Assembly (NCBI GenBank): GCA_021772075.1
Contig: JAETNQ010000028.1
Span: forward strand, 1-49,428
Source of the DNA: Lachnospiraceae bacterium
GTDB taxonomy: Bacteria > Bacillota > Clostridia > Lachnospirales > Lachnospiraceae
Length of the DNA: 49,428 nucleotides
Reading direction: 5' to 3'
The position numbers were made by a program, and so were the translations under genes. Below the pieces are notes generated by a model, which was not told where the DNA came from, made no database searches, and was given only the letters and a program-made list of their open reading frames with translations. This document shows, in pieces, positions 9,853 through 18,098 of this stretch (position 1 is the first letter of the stretch; each line of letters starts with the position of its first letter).

Positions 9853-10752
9853 TTACAGCTTCTTTAAAAAATGCCCGTCCACATTCACGCCCTCATTCAC
9901 GACAATAAAAGCCCTCGGATCATACTTCCTGATAATATGCTTCAATCTGCCCACCTCATACTTGGACACTACCGTATAAAGCACTTCCGTATTCTCATCG
10001 GTATAAGCGCCAAGAGCCTTCCATGTGGTGATCCCCCGTTCCAGCTTCTGGAAAATCTCCTGCTCCATCTCCGCACAAGCGTTCTTTGTAATAATATTTA
10101 CCTCTACGCTAATGTTCTGGGAGTGCACCTTGTCCACCGCAAAAGCGCTGACCGACGCATAGATCAGGGAATAAATCACTGTCTGCACATCGAACAGGAA
10201 CAGGCATACGGAATATAAAGCAATATTTACGATCAAATTTACCTTCCCCACGCTGAAATCCTTTTTCCAACGGATCAACAATATGCCCAGCACATCCGTG
10301 CCGCCGTCAGAGCTTCCCATTTTCAAAGAAATGCCAATCCCGGATCCGCATAAAATACCGCCGATCAGGCACGATGCCAGCAGATCCTCCATCACCGGCG
10401 CCTTAGGAACCGTCACGACAAACAGAAAGAAGGACATTGCCGTCACGCACACCAATGTTTTTGTAAAAAATATCCTTCCCAATTTTTTCATCGCTATAAT
10501 AAAAAGCGGAATATTGAACACATAATAAATCAGCCCCGCAATATCAAAATTCTCCAGGGGAAGCCCCGCATACCGAATCAACAAGGTACGGATGACCTGG
10601 CAAATCCCCATCATTCCGCCGGTATACAGTCCGTGGGGAACCACAAACAAATTCATTCCCACGGCATAAAGAGCCGTTCCTGCCACCGCTCCGATCAATC
10701 TTCTCGTTTCATAAATTATAAGCCCCCGTTCCAGCTTTGGAATCCTGTTCAT
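9853..10752 (-). CDS. YitT family membrane protein (DUF161 + DUF2179)
   Basis: A 299-residue integral membrane protein of the YitT type, common in multiple copies in Firmicutes and of uncertain transport function. Several hydrophobic helices fill residues 15-190 (for example LIYYVFNIPLFIIAMKKL and CLIGGILCGSGIGISLKMG with the family GSSDGGTD block after it). The soluble C-terminal DUF2179 domain follows (VHSQNISVEVNIITKNA to the end). GGAGGAG lies five bases before the ATG. It is separated from the Septu ATPase by only about 30 bases on the same strand, so read-through into the defence operon is possible, although it is not an expected Septu component. Confidence 0.9.
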   Translation of the reverse strand: MNRIPKLERGLIIYETRRLIGAVAGTALYAVGMNLFVVPHGLYTGGMMGICQVIRTLLIRYAGLPLENFDIAGLIYYVFNIPLFIIAMKKLGRIFFTKTLVCVTAMSFFLFVVTVPKAPVMEDLLASCLIGGILCGSGIGISLKMGSSDGGTDVLGILLIRWKKDFSVGKVNLIVNIALYSVCLFLFDVQTVIYSLIYASVSAFAVDKVHSQNISVEVNIITKNACAEMEQEIFQKLERGITTWKALGAYTDENTEVLYTVVSKYEVGRLKHIIRKYDPRAFIVVNEGVNVDGHFLKKL

Positions 10753-10811
10753 CGAATCTCCTCCCTGATAATACGCTTCCGGCGGAGCTTGCTATCTCTC
10801 CGGTGCCTCTG

Positions 10812-10841
10812 CGCATATATTTTCTCCATTTGCACAAACTA
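10812..10841 (+). promoter_or_regulatory. sigma-G/sigma-F-like promoter upstream of the DUF3892 gene
   Basis: GCATA (10813-10817) and CAAACTA (10835-10841) are 17 bases apart, resembling the forespore consensus (GHATR, about 18 bases, CATNNTA; or the sigma-F form GGNNANANTR with one mismatch). A 26/30-identical copy with the same geometry lies at 17711-17740 before another small gene. Functional assignment is inference. Confidence 0.5.
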
Positions 10842-10901
10842 TATGAACAATCCACAATAAAACTCTAACCAATATTATACCAAAAAAGGAGACAATGCAA
10901 T

Positions 10902-11204
10902 ATGAAAAATATCGATAAAGATTCTCTCAACGATGCGCTGGCCAGGAATACCCTTGACGATATTCCAACGCCCAAAAGTAATGCCAAAGAAATCGTCGGC
11001 TTGGTAAAAAGCAGCGGCCGTGTCACCGGCTATCAGCTCTCGGATGGTTCCACCGTTTCCAAACAGGAAGGGGTTGATTTGGCAAAAGAAGGAGAAATCA
11101 AAGGAGTCGGCATCGCCCACCGCAAGGATACGGAATATTTAAAATCCCTGCCCGACGGCAGGGAAAACAACAACTTGAATAACCTTCCTTCCATATCCGG
11201 TTGA
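10902..11204 (+). CDS. DUF3892 domain small protein
   Basis: This 100-residue protein has the DUF3892 pattern: a strand pair IVGLVKSSGRVTGYQLSDGSTVSKQEGVDLAKEG read in short blocks, then GVGIAHRKDTEYLKSLPDG and the terminal NNLNNLP. The family is small, widespread in Firmicutes, and of unknown function; it has no signal peptide. An AAAGGAG precedes the ATG by about ten bases. The upstream region carries a forespore-type promoter candidate, so the protein may be made during sporulation, which is inference. It is followed 85 bases later by the SOD gene. Confidence 0.85.
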   Translation: MKNIDKDSLNDALARNTLDDIPTPKSNAKEIVGLVKSSGRVTGYQLSDGSTVSKQEGVDLAKEGEIKGVGIAHRKDTEYLKSLPDGRENNNLNNLPSISG

Positions 11205-11246
11205 TTTCCGGCAGCCGTCGCTTCCTTTCCCACAAACTCCCCTCCT

Positions 11247-11277
11247 GCATATATTAATAAAAAGCAGTGCCATATAA
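11247..11277 (+). promoter_or_regulatory. weak sigma-G-like promoter candidate before the SOD gene
   Basis: GCATA at 11247-11251 and CATATAA at 11271-11277 are 19 bases apart. Spacing is one to two bases longer than the forespore optimum and the -10 matches less well than the two better copies, so this is tentative. Confidence 0.25.
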
Positions 11278-11289
11278 AGGATAGCGACT

Positions 11290-11781
11290 ATGTATCAATT
11301 TACTCCACGACTGACCTTTGTGCGCATATTAGACAAAAACTGCCCGGCCGCTATGGCATGGGTCACAGGCAAAGGCGCCTATTCCGAACTAAGCGGACTC
11401 GTCAAGTTCTACCGCACGCCCTACGAAGGAGTTCTCGTAGAAGCGGAAATATTCGGCCTTCCCAATATTTCCACGCAGGATTCTTCCAATTTCTACGCTA
11501 TGCATATCCATCAAAACGGAGACTGCTCCGGCTCCTTCGAAAAAACCGGCGGCCATTTCAATCCTTCCAATGCCTTCCACCCGGAACACGCCGGCGACCT
11601 GATCCCCTTGCTTGGAAACCAAGGCTACGCTTGGACGGCTTTTTATGACAAACGGTTTACCATCGAAGATATCATTGGGAAATCCGTCATCATCCACTCC
11701 CGGAGGGATGATTTCACCACCCAGCCCGCCGGCGACTCCGGCGAAAAAATCGGCTGCGGAGTCATACGCCGGGAAGAATAA
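11290..11781 (+). CDS. Cu/Zn superoxide dismutase family protein, no signal peptide
   Basis: The 163-residue protein is a SodC-fold superoxide dismutase, which converts superoxide to oxygen and peroxide. All metal positions can be placed: H72 and H74 (MHIH), bridging H89 (GGHFNP), zinc ligands H97, H100 and D103 (HPEHAGDL), and H136 (VIIHSRRDD). C79 and C156 (IGCGVI) match the family disulfide. Most bacterial SodC proteins are exported, but this one starts MYQFTPRLTFVRIL with no signal sequence, so it should stay in the cell or be packaged in the spore. AAGGAT is the ribosome site. Confidence 0.85.
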   Translation: MYQFTPRLTFVRILDKNCPAAMAWVTGKGAYSELSGLVKFYRTPYEGVLVEAEIFGLPNISTQDSSNFYAMHIHQNGDCSGSFEKTGGHFNPSNAFHPEHAGDLIPLLGNQGYAWTAFYDKRFTIEDIIGKSVIIHSRRDDFTTQPAGDSGEKIGCGVIRREE

Positions 11782-11911
11782 GTTTCTATGTATTTATCGG
11801 GCAGGAGGCTGCCCATTGGTTGAGCGACAGCGTTGAGCAGCCGACCTCCCGCACCACCCCTTTCCGTTGCCTCCCTGGTCCTTCCTTTTTGCCAACATTC
11901 CCTCCTGCCGT

Positions 11912-13309
11912 TCAATCCATATGAAAATGCACTGGTTCCGCATTTTCGTCCAATGGCTTTATTTCATATTCCGGCAATTCATCCAGCAGTTCGTCCAGGC
12001 ATATTCCCGTGGCGTAAACTACATCGTGGGCCAGCATCACCACACTCTGTCTGCCAAGAGCAGATTCCTTCGCATTGGCAATCAGCTGTTTCGGATCCGG
12101 GTTCTGAACCGCGTCCTCCAGGCTGGCATTCCAATCATAATAAACAAACCCCATCTCCGTCATCTTTTCCGCAATGTCCTTGCACACATGCTTATTATAT
12201 GCATTCACGCTTCCTCCCGGAAAACGGAAAAACTTCGCCTCCACCCCTGTTGCTTCTTTTATTACTTCATAAGCCTTTTCAAAATCCTGGACATAACTGT
12301 CCACGCTCTCATAAATCTTCTTATAATCATGGCTGTAACAGTGAATTCCTATCGTATGCCCTTCCTCTGCAATTCTTCTCGCCATATTGGGATTCCTTTC
12401 CACATTTTCCCCCACCAGAAAAAAAGTAGCCTTTATATTTCTCTCTTTTAATACCTCCAAAACTCTGTCCGTATTTTCCACATATGGCCCGTCGTCAAAA
12501 GTAAGATACATAGTTTTGGGGTGGAAATAGAGATCGATGCCGCTCGCAATGCCATCCGCAATCTGCCGCTGGTATTCCGGCGCGGCCAGCTTTTCCCGCT
12601 CCCCTTCATTGGATAAAAAGCCGGTCTCGATCAGACAAGACGGCATAGATGTTTCTCCTGTCACATGGAACTCGGAATCCCCACGCAGCTCCCTTGCGGC
12701 TGCGCCCGTACTTTTTAATGTCTCCTGGTGAACCAGGCGGGCCAGCCTTTCGCTGTCCGCCCCGGCCCTTCCGTCATACCACGTTTCGATTCCCTCCACG
12801 CTTCCGTCTTCAAACGTATTCTGATGGATGCTCACATAAATATCCGCCCCCCAGGCATTCGCATTTTTCACCCGCTCTTCCTTCGCCATATATGCATCCG
12901 CCTCCCTCGCCATAACCACCTGGTATCCCATTCCTGCCAACTGGTCCCTTACCATTCCCGCAATCGCCAGATTGATATCTTTCTCCTGTATGCCATCGTT
13001 TTCACATCCTTCGTCTTCCCCTCCATGACCGGGGTCAATCACCACGAGCGGTATGCCCGGTTCCTTTTCTATCGCTTCGGGGACGGCCACATTGCCGGAT
13101 ATGGTCTCCGCCGCTCTTTTTAATTCCGCTTTCCAGTTTTCTTCCATTTCCGCTTCCGGGTTTTCAGGAGCCGCCAAAGTATTTACCGCCAAGACCATCG
13201 ACGTTCCGGCCGCTGCCGCCGCCGCCAGCAGCGCGCAGACGATCCGCACCCTCTTCTTTCTGCGCGCTTCCCGCCTCTTCATCTGTTCATATGATATTCT
13301 TTTGTACAT
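11912..13309 (-). CDS. membrane-anchored N-acetylmuramoyl-L-alanine amidase fused to polysaccharide deacetylase
   Basis: One 465-residue protein carries two cell-wall enzymes. A basic stretch and one membrane helix (about residues 21-40) act as anchor. The Amidase_3 domain (about 88-262) cuts the MurNAc-L-Ala bond; its zinc ligands are H95 (DPGHGG), E109 and H162 (SIHQN) and the catalytic glutamate is E228 (CLIETGF). A NodB/carbohydrate esterase 4 domain (about 265-445) follows: TFDDGP with D272-D273, the metal pair H323 and H327 (HCYSH), RFPGG at 362-366, and H428. I chose the ATG at 13309; an upstream in-frame codon at 13366 would add an implausible leader. In spores, CwlD amidase and PdaA deacetylase act in sequence to make muramic-delta-lactam, so a fusion could do both steps; vegetative wall remodelling is the alternative. 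Confidence 0.9.
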   Translation of the reverse strand: MYKRISYEQMKRREARRKKRVRIVCALLAAAAAAGTSMVLAVNTLAAPENPEAEMEENWKAELKRAAETISGNVAVPEAIEKEPGIPLVVIDPGHGGEDEGCENDGIQEKDINLAIAGMVRDQLAGMGYQVVMAREADAYMAKEERVKNANAWGADIYVSIHQNTFEDGSVEGIETWYDGRAGADSERLARLVHQETLKSTGAAARELRGDSEFHVTGETSMPSCLIETGFLSNEGEREKLAAPEYQRQIADGIASGIDLYFHPKTMYLTFDDGPYVENTDRVLEVLKERNIKATFFLVGENVERNPNMARRIAEEGHTIGIHCYSHDYKKIYESVDSYVQDFEKAYEVIKEATGVEAKFFRFPGGSVNAYNKHVCKDIAEKMTEMGFVYYDWNASLEDAVQNPDPKQLIANAKESALGRQSVVMLAHDVVYATGICLDELLDELPEYEIKPLDENAEPVHFHMD

Positions 13310-13367
13310 ATTCTGATGCTCCCTTCCTCCCGAAAAGGGCGTTCCGCATTTTCTAAGAAAAAACACC

Positions 13368-13397
13368 CTTGTATCATCCGCTTTTGACTATTGTCAA
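13368..13397 (-). promoter_or_regulatory. probable promoter of the amidase/deacetylase gene
   Basis: On the minus strand a perfect TTGACA (13397-13392) is followed after 18 bases by TACAAG (13373-13368). The -35 is strong and the -10 moderate. This is a vegetative-type promoter, which weighs against a purely spore role for the downstream enzyme. Confidence 0.5.
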
Positions 13398-13454
13398 TAA
13401 ATAGATTACACAAGGGCTGCATCAAAATATCATCATAATTGTATCATACTTGCA

Positions 13455-14330
13455 TCATTTTGAAATTTTTAAAAATAATTCGTTAATCCCTTCATAAAAC
13501 CCGATCGTCACCACCGTATTGTCTCCGCCGCCGCCAGGAAAAACATACTTTTTGAAATAAGGCGTCGTCTCCAGCAGGGGATTTGCCGATTCATAAGGAG
13601 CCGGCGCGCTTATTCCCATATAGCTGCTCCATTTTTCCATGATCCCGTCCGGATCGATCTCTTCCCACGCAAGGGGAGTCCTTACATAAAACTCATATAT
13701 TTTACCGCTGTCGGCATCGATATAAGCATCGATCAAGCGGTTATCCTTATTGGCATTTTTTTGGCTGTTCGACAAGCTCAGTTTCCACACCGCTACATTA
13801 TTTCTCGGCTCCAGCACATCGATCGCCGAATACAGCACCGCATCATAATATTCTTTTTCTATTTTCTTCACGCCCTCCGGAAGGATTCCGAGATCTGCCA
13901 GCGTTTCCAGGCTGCTGTTGCATGTTCCGTATATTTCCTCATCCGTAATTTCTTCCCCCGAAGGCCCTTTGTGATTGACGACGAATGCATAAGTTCCTTC
14001 CAGCCCCTGGTATCCGGCCTCCGATGTCCCGCTCCTCGTCCAGGCATTTTGCTCGCTTTCCGGCAGCGTCTGGCTGTTGAGGCACTGGGAAAGAATATAT
14101 AATTTCTCGTTGCCGCTTAACGAATACCGGTATCCCTCTCCCGCCTCTTCTATTTCTTTCCAATGCGTCTCGTTCAATATTTCTTTATCCTTATATCCTG
14201 CCAGAGCTTCCGGCCCCCAGACGGATGCGGCGATAACTAAAACGGCTAAGATAAAAAAGAAAACAGCGACCCTGTCCTTGCCCGCCGCCCTGTCGATCCA
14301 GCCGGACAGTTTATCCTTCATTCGCTTCAT
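13455..14330 (-). CDS. membrane-anchored protein of unknown function in a two-component operon
   Basis: A 291-residue protein with one N-terminal membrane helix (VAVFFFILAVLVIAASVWG, about residues 18-36) and a long extracytoplasmic domain. I do not recognise the family. The domain contains a block with alternating acidic and aromatic residues ending in SGKIYEFYVRTPLAW, like the PepSY-type phrase in which a residue pair reads out 'D.dSGkI..f', but that is weak. I chose the ATG at 14330 because GGAGG lies seven bases upstream; it overlaps the histidine-kinase gene by 20 bases. As last gene of the FG-GAP/regulator/kinase/membrane-protein operon it may be an accessory to signal sensing. Confidence 0.75.
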   Translation of the reverse strand: MKRMKDKLSGWIDRAAGKDRVAVFFFILAVLVIAASVWGPEALAGYKDKEILNETHWKEIEEAGEGYRYSLSGNEKLYILSQCLNSQTLPESEQNAWTRSGTSEAGYQGLEGTYAFVVNHKGPSGEEITDEEIYGTCNSSLETLADLGILPEGVKKIEKEYYDAVLYSAIDVLEPRNNVAVWKLSLSNSQKNANKDNRLIDAYIDADSGKIYEFYVRTPLAWEEIDPDGIMEKWSSYMGISAPAPYESANPLLETTPYFKKYVFPGGGGDNTVVTIGFYEGINELFLKISK

Positions 14331-15738
14331 ACGCCCCTCCTCTCTCCAGATCCGGCAGCATAAAGCTGACACGCGTTCCTTTGCCAAGTTCGCTCTCTAT
14401 CCCCAATTCGCTGTTATGCAGCCTCAAAATCTCGGCGCAAAGGGCAAGGCCCAATCCTGCCCCGTTTTTGCTCCTTGCACGGGATTTATCCACCATATAG
14501 AACGCCTTTACCACATTCTTTTGTTCTTCCCCGGGAATTCCGACCCCATAGTCCCTGATCACGAATTCATACCCTTTCTCCGTCCGATGTCCTCCAATCT
14601 CTACCAGCCCTTCCGGTTCCGAAGCTTTGCAGGCATTATCTATCAGGTTGATCAAAACGGTTTTTATCAGATCCGTCTCCGCCCATACCATTCCCTGTTC
14701 ATATTGATACACCAGCTGCTGCCCGCTGCCCTGAAACATATCCTGCAAATACCGGAATATGGACTCTGCGGATACTTTCTGGAACTTCCCCTCGTCCCTT
14801 TTCGTAACAATAATATCCAACAGCCGAAATGCCATTGTTTCCAGCCGCTTTCCTTCCGTATAAATATAATTGGCGGACATAAAGCTCTTTTCCTCATCCA
14901 GCTTATGGGAACGCAGCATATCCGCATAACCTATGATCGCTGTCAGGGGAGTCTTCAATTCGTGGGCAAAAGCTGCCACAAAATTTTCCCTGTCCTGAAT
15001 CTCTTCCTCCAGCCTGGCAATATTCTCCTCCAGGGCATTCGCCATATAATTAAAATCCTTCGTCAGCTGCCCAAGCTCATCGCCGCTTATCTGCTTCGCA
15101 CGATAGTAATAATCCCCGGCGGCCATCCTTTTCGTCGCCTTCGTCAGCAGACGGATCGGCTTTGTCAGCCAGGAGGAAATCAGATGCATAATCGCCGTAC
15201 CCACGACCAGCATCGCAACCGTCACCCTGCGGTAGACGGAAAAACCCAGTTCCCGTTCCCTGAACACATCCGAAATATCCCGCATCGTCTCCAGATACAG
15301 AAGCCTGTCCAGCGTATTCAGCACCACTCCGGTCTGCACATAATATCCCCCTGCCATCTCGATGATCCGGTAAGTCTTCGTATTTTCATTCGTCTGTTCG
15401 AGCAGAATGCCGTCCGCATCAAAGCCGTCGCTCGCATACAGGACATTCTTCTGCTCATCAGAGATCCGCAGCAGGCGGCTCGTGCTGTTTCCTCCCTTTT
15501 CCAAGTTAGAGGCGATCTCCTCTATGGTATTATCCTGTAAAATATCATACTTTGCCGGCACATTAAGGGCAGCCGTCTCAAAGGCAAAACTCAGGATGCT
15601 GTTATCATCCAGCGCCTGGCTCACCTCCCTTTCAAGGGAAGTTTCAAATACATAATTCACAAAATAAAATCCGCTGAATCCCAATGCAATCGCTAAGACA
15701 ATAATGGTCCACAGCAGCAGTTTTAACGAAAACTTCAT
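14311..15738 (-). CDS. sensor histidine kinase
   Basis: This 475-residue kinase has membrane helices at about 7-27 and 172-190 flanking an extracytoplasmic sensor loop, then a HAMP linker (LTKPIRLLTKATKRMAAGD). The phosphoacceptor is H259 in AHELKTPLTAIIGY, the N box contains N368 (LIDNACKASE), and G1/G2 boxes are GVGIP (398-402) and GAGLGLAL (426-433). All catalytic motifs are intact. The start codon overlaps the regulator stop by one base (TAATG arrangement), and the 3' end overlaps the next gene, so this is a tightly coupled operon. Ligand is unknown; the neighbouring exported FG-GAP protein and anchored protein are candidates for co-sensors. Confidence 0.93.
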   Translation of the reverse strand: MKFSLKLLLWTIIVLAIALGFSGFYFVNYVFETSLEREVSQALDDNSILSFAFETAALNVPAKYDILQDNTIEEIASNLEKGGNSTSRLLRISDEQKNVLYASDGFDADGILLEQTNENTKTYRIIEMAGGYYVQTGVVLNTLDRLLYLETMRDISDVFRERELGFSVYRRVTVAMLVVGTAIMHLISSWLTKPIRLLTKATKRMAAGDYYYRAKQISGDELGQLTKDFNYMANALEENIARLEEEIQDRENFVAAFAHELKTPLTAIIGYADMLRSHKLDEEKSFMSANYIYTEGKRLETMAFRLLDIIVTKRDEGKFQKVSAESIFRYLQDMFQGSGQQLVYQYEQGMVWAETDLIKTVLINLIDNACKASEPEGLVEIGGHRTEKGYEFVIRDYGVGIPGEEQKNVVKAFYMVDKSRARSKNGAGLGLALCAEILRLHNSELGIESELGKGTRVSFMLPDLERGGAYEANEG

Positions 15739-16394
15739 TACTGCACCTCTAAACGGTATCCTACTTTATATACCGCTACCAGATTATGTTCCCACCCCAG
15801 TTTCTTCCTGAGGCGCTGCACATGAAGGTCCAGCGTCCGGCTGTCCGCCAGGTACTCGCCTTCCCAGACCTTTTCATATAAGTTTTCCCTGAACAGGGCA
15901 ACGTTCTTGTTTTGTATGAATAAAAGCAACAGCCCGAATTCCTTATTCGTTAAGACAACAGGCTTTCCGCCCTTCGTCACCCTGCGGGCCTCCACATCCA
16001 CGACCACGTCCCCGGCCGTCAGGATCTGCTCCGTTTTATTATATCTGCGCAGCACGGCCTCCACTCTGGCAACCAGTTCCACCACGTCGAAAGGTTTTAC
16101 CAGATAATCGTCCGCCCCCAGCTTCAATCCTTTTACTCTGTCCTTCACCTCATGCTTTGCCGTTATAAAAATAACAGGAATCTTAAGCGGCCTTATGTAT
16201 TCCATGATATCATAGCCATCCGCCCCCGGAAGCATGATATCTAAAAGAATAAGATCGAAATCCTCTTCTTCGATCTTATTGATCGCCTTCAATCCGTCCT
16301 GCACGGAAACACAATGGTACCCCGCGGAAGAAAGGTTCAAGTCAATCAAATCGCAAATCGGTTTTTCATCGTCGACAATAAGTATTTTTATCAT
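15738..16394 (-). CDS. OmpR/PhoB-family response regulator
   Basis: A 218-residue regulator with a receiver domain (VDDE acidic pocket at the start, phosphoacceptor D52 in LLDIMLPG, T79, K100 in LVKPF) and a C-terminal winged helix with the typical RTLDLHVQRLRKKLG recognition helix. I chose the ATG at 16394, which overlaps the stop of the upstream FG-GAP gene as ATGA; an in-frame GTG exists at 16409. It should be phosphorylated by the adjacent kinase and act on DNA in the cytoplasm. Target promoters cannot be inferred from this window. Confidence 0.95.
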   Translation of the reverse strand: MIKILIVDDEKPICDLIDLNLSSAGYHCVSVQDGLKAINKIEEEDFDLILLDIMLPGADGYDIMEYIRPLKIPVIFITAKHEVKDRVKGLKLGADDYLVKPFDVVELVARVEAVLRRYNKTEQILTAGDVVVDVEARRVTKGGKPVVLTNKEFGLLLLFIQNKNVALFRENLYEKVWEGEYLADSRTLDLHVQRLRKKLGWEHNLVAVYKVGYRLEVQ

Positions 16395-17566
16395 TTTTCT
16401 GATTTCCACCCCCAGTATGCCCGCGCCTTTTCCACGACTTCCTCCATCGTATCTTCATCGCCGCAGCGGTAACTGCCTTTCATTTCCGTATCTGCCGAAA
16501 ACCCTCCGGTTCTTTGGTAATAAACGGCATAATCGCTTTTTACGATCAGCTCATGGCCGCTTCCTTCATAGCTGTATCTCGCCAGCACCACAATATCTTT
16601 CAATCCGTCCCCGTCGATATCCCTGCAGCTTATCCCCTTCAGCGCATAAAGATTGTCGTATTCCCCCATGGGCTGCAGGCTAGACACGATATAACCCTGT
16701 TCGTTTACGAGATAAATCATGAAAACGCCGTAATCCGCTATGCTGTAAACTCCCGGCACCACCTGCAGCCTTCCCAGCTTTTCAAAATTCCTGAAATAGC
16801 ATTGTTCCGAAATAATCCGCAGCCCGGCTCCTTGCAGCTCGTCCAGCGTTGCGGCCGTATATAAGAACTCCGTGGAATTACCGTCCCTTACAAAAGAAAC
16901 GATCAAGTCTATGCTTTTATTCATGCTGAAACGGTTAATCTTATCCGAAATCCGGTAATCCCTGTAGAACTTTGTGCCTTCCTCATTCTGGAAAAGAACG
17001 TCTCCCACCTTATACGTTTTCCCGGCATAGCTTCCTCCCTCATTGATGCAGGATGTGATCAGCACAATATCCATCCGGCCGTCCCCATTCACATCCTGGA
17101 AAGAAACTGCGGAAATCCCCCTGTTGGGCTGCTCCATCCGCCCCCTGTTCCGTCCGTTTGTTTCCAGCTGATCCGTCTTATAAAGGATCTCCCCATCTGC
17201 GGCTACAAAAAACAAAAGCAGCCGGTCATAGCTTTCGTCCATGGCAGGAACAAAAAAAGCGTCGCCATAGCCCCCCATTTCAATAGGAAATATCTGGTCT
17301 TCTATCACGCGGAAACCGCAGCTTTCAATATCGTCCTGGTATTCGATCCTGTCAAAACGCTGCTTGTATTCGCTGTATTTTTCCGCTTCCTCCGCATCGG
17401 AACGCATTCTCTGCATCGATGCCTTTCCTGCCTCCAATGCCTCTGCCTCTTCCCCTCCGGCCCGGGCAGCCGCATAAACGGCATTTGGATCGAACAAAAA
17501 TGCCAGCGCTATAAATATCGTCGTTATGATACATCTGAATAAATGTACGCTTTTCGATGAACGCAT
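16391..17566 (-). CDS. exported FG-GAP/VCBS repeat protein, first gene of a two-component operon
   Basis: This 391-residue protein starts with a signal peptide (RSSKSVHLF, then a hydrophobic run IITTIFIALAFLF ending near NAVYAAARA). Two calcium-binding FG-GAP-like loops are visible, DVNGDGRMDIVLI and DIDGDGLKDIVVL, which are typical blades of integrin-like beta-propellers. I chose the ATG at 17566, where GGGAGAG lies about nine bases upstream and the signal peptide begins at once; longer in-frame starts reach 17644. Its ATGA overlap with the response regulator shows it belongs to the signalling operon. A calcium or surface-ligand binding role in sensing is inference. Confidence 0.85.
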   Translation of the reverse strand: MRSSKSVHLFRCIITTIFIALAFLFDPNAVYAAARAGGEEAEALEAGKASMQRMRSDAEEAEKYSEYKQRFDRIEYQDDIESCGFRVIEDQIFPIEMGGYGDAFFVPAMDESYDRLLLFFVAADGEILYKTDQLETNGRNRGRMEQPNRGISAVSFQDVNGDGRMDIVLITSCINEGGSYAGKTYKVGDVLFQNEEGTKFYRDYRISDKINRFSMNKSIDLIVSFVRDGNSTEFLYTAATLDELQGAGLRIISEQCYFRNFEKLGRLQVVPGVYSIADYGVFMIYLVNEQGYIVSSLQPMGEYDNLYALKGISCRDIDGDGLKDIVVLARYSYEGSGHELIVKSDYAVYYQRTGGFSADTEMKGSYRCGDEDTMEEVVEKARAYWGWKSEK

Positions 17567-17710
17567 GCAAAAAACTCTCCCTCGAGCATTCTTTTCTTTC
17601 ATTATACGTAACATTTCTTCAAAGATCAACAAAACGTTGCACAAGCCGCTTTAAAAACATTTGGACAGACTCTTCCGCCTGACGTTTTTCCTCTTGCTTC
17701 CTGATCTTCA

Positions 17711-17740
17711 CGCATACATTTCCTCTATTTGCATAAACTA
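17711..17740 (+). promoter_or_regulatory. second copy of the sigma-G/sigma-F-like promoter
   Basis: GCATA (17712-17716), 17-base spacer, TAAACTA (17734-17740). It matches the element at 10812-10841 at 26 of 30 positions; all four differences are C/T transitions. It lies about 67 bases before a small charged-protein gene. Confidence 0.5.
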
Positions 17741-17745
17741 ATTTT

Positions 17746-17765
17746 TATACTTTTGAAAAAGTATA
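17746..17765. repeat. perfect AT-rich palindrome in the leader of the small charged-protein gene
   Basis: TATACTTTT, two bases, AAAAGTATA form a perfect nine-base inverted repeat a few bases downstream of the -10 candidate. It could be an operator, or the end of a TATACT promoter at 17762-17767. Confidence 0.4.
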
Positions 17766-17806
17766 CTCAAGATAATAGGAAAAAACAAAGAAAGGAAGAA
17801 AAGATT

Positions 17807-17980
17807 ATGAATCATAATACGGACAAGAATATAGAAAAAGAGAAAAATTCAGTCAAACTGCCCGAGGAGATCCATACGACTCCGGGCGGCCAAAAACCAG
17901 CCGATTCAAAAAATGACGCTAAAGATATTATCCCCGACGAAGTTCCCCGCAAAGACGGCCCGGGCGGGGAAGGAAAGTAA
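17807..17980 (+). CDS. small charged protein, 57 residues, function unknown
   Basis: I chose the ATG at 17807, since GAAAGGAAG lies a suitable distance upstream; an in-frame ATG at 17729 would place the start inside the presumed promoter region. The protein is very hydrophilic, rich in Lys, Asp, Glu, Asn, Pro and Gly, without Cys or Trp, and ends PRKDGPGGEGK. It looks disordered, in the style of small spore or stress proteins, but does not match alpha/beta SASP motifs. The upstream forespore-like promoter supports a sporulation role by inference only. Confidence 0.6.
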   Translation: MNHNTDKNIEKEKNSVKLPEEIHTTPGGQKPADSKNDAKDIIPDEVPRKDGPGGEGK

Positions 17981-18041
17981 GCGGATATCCGACAGAATAG
18001 AATGTCCGGGCAAGCCAGCGGGCAGCCCAATCTTGCAGCAC

Positions 18042-18083
18042 AATGCCAGAGCGTATAGGAACCGGCCTATATGCTCTGGCATT
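18042..18083. terminator. strong bidirectional terminator hairpin
   Basis: An 18-base stem with one mismatch (AATGCCAGAGC... paired with ...GCTCTGGCATT) and a six-base loop AACCGG, flanked by TTTT on the plus-strand side. It lies between the small charged-protein gene and the end of the 21-kb minus-strand gene array, so it should end both transcripts. Confidence 0.85.
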
Positions 18084-18098
18084 TTCCCTTATAAGAAA

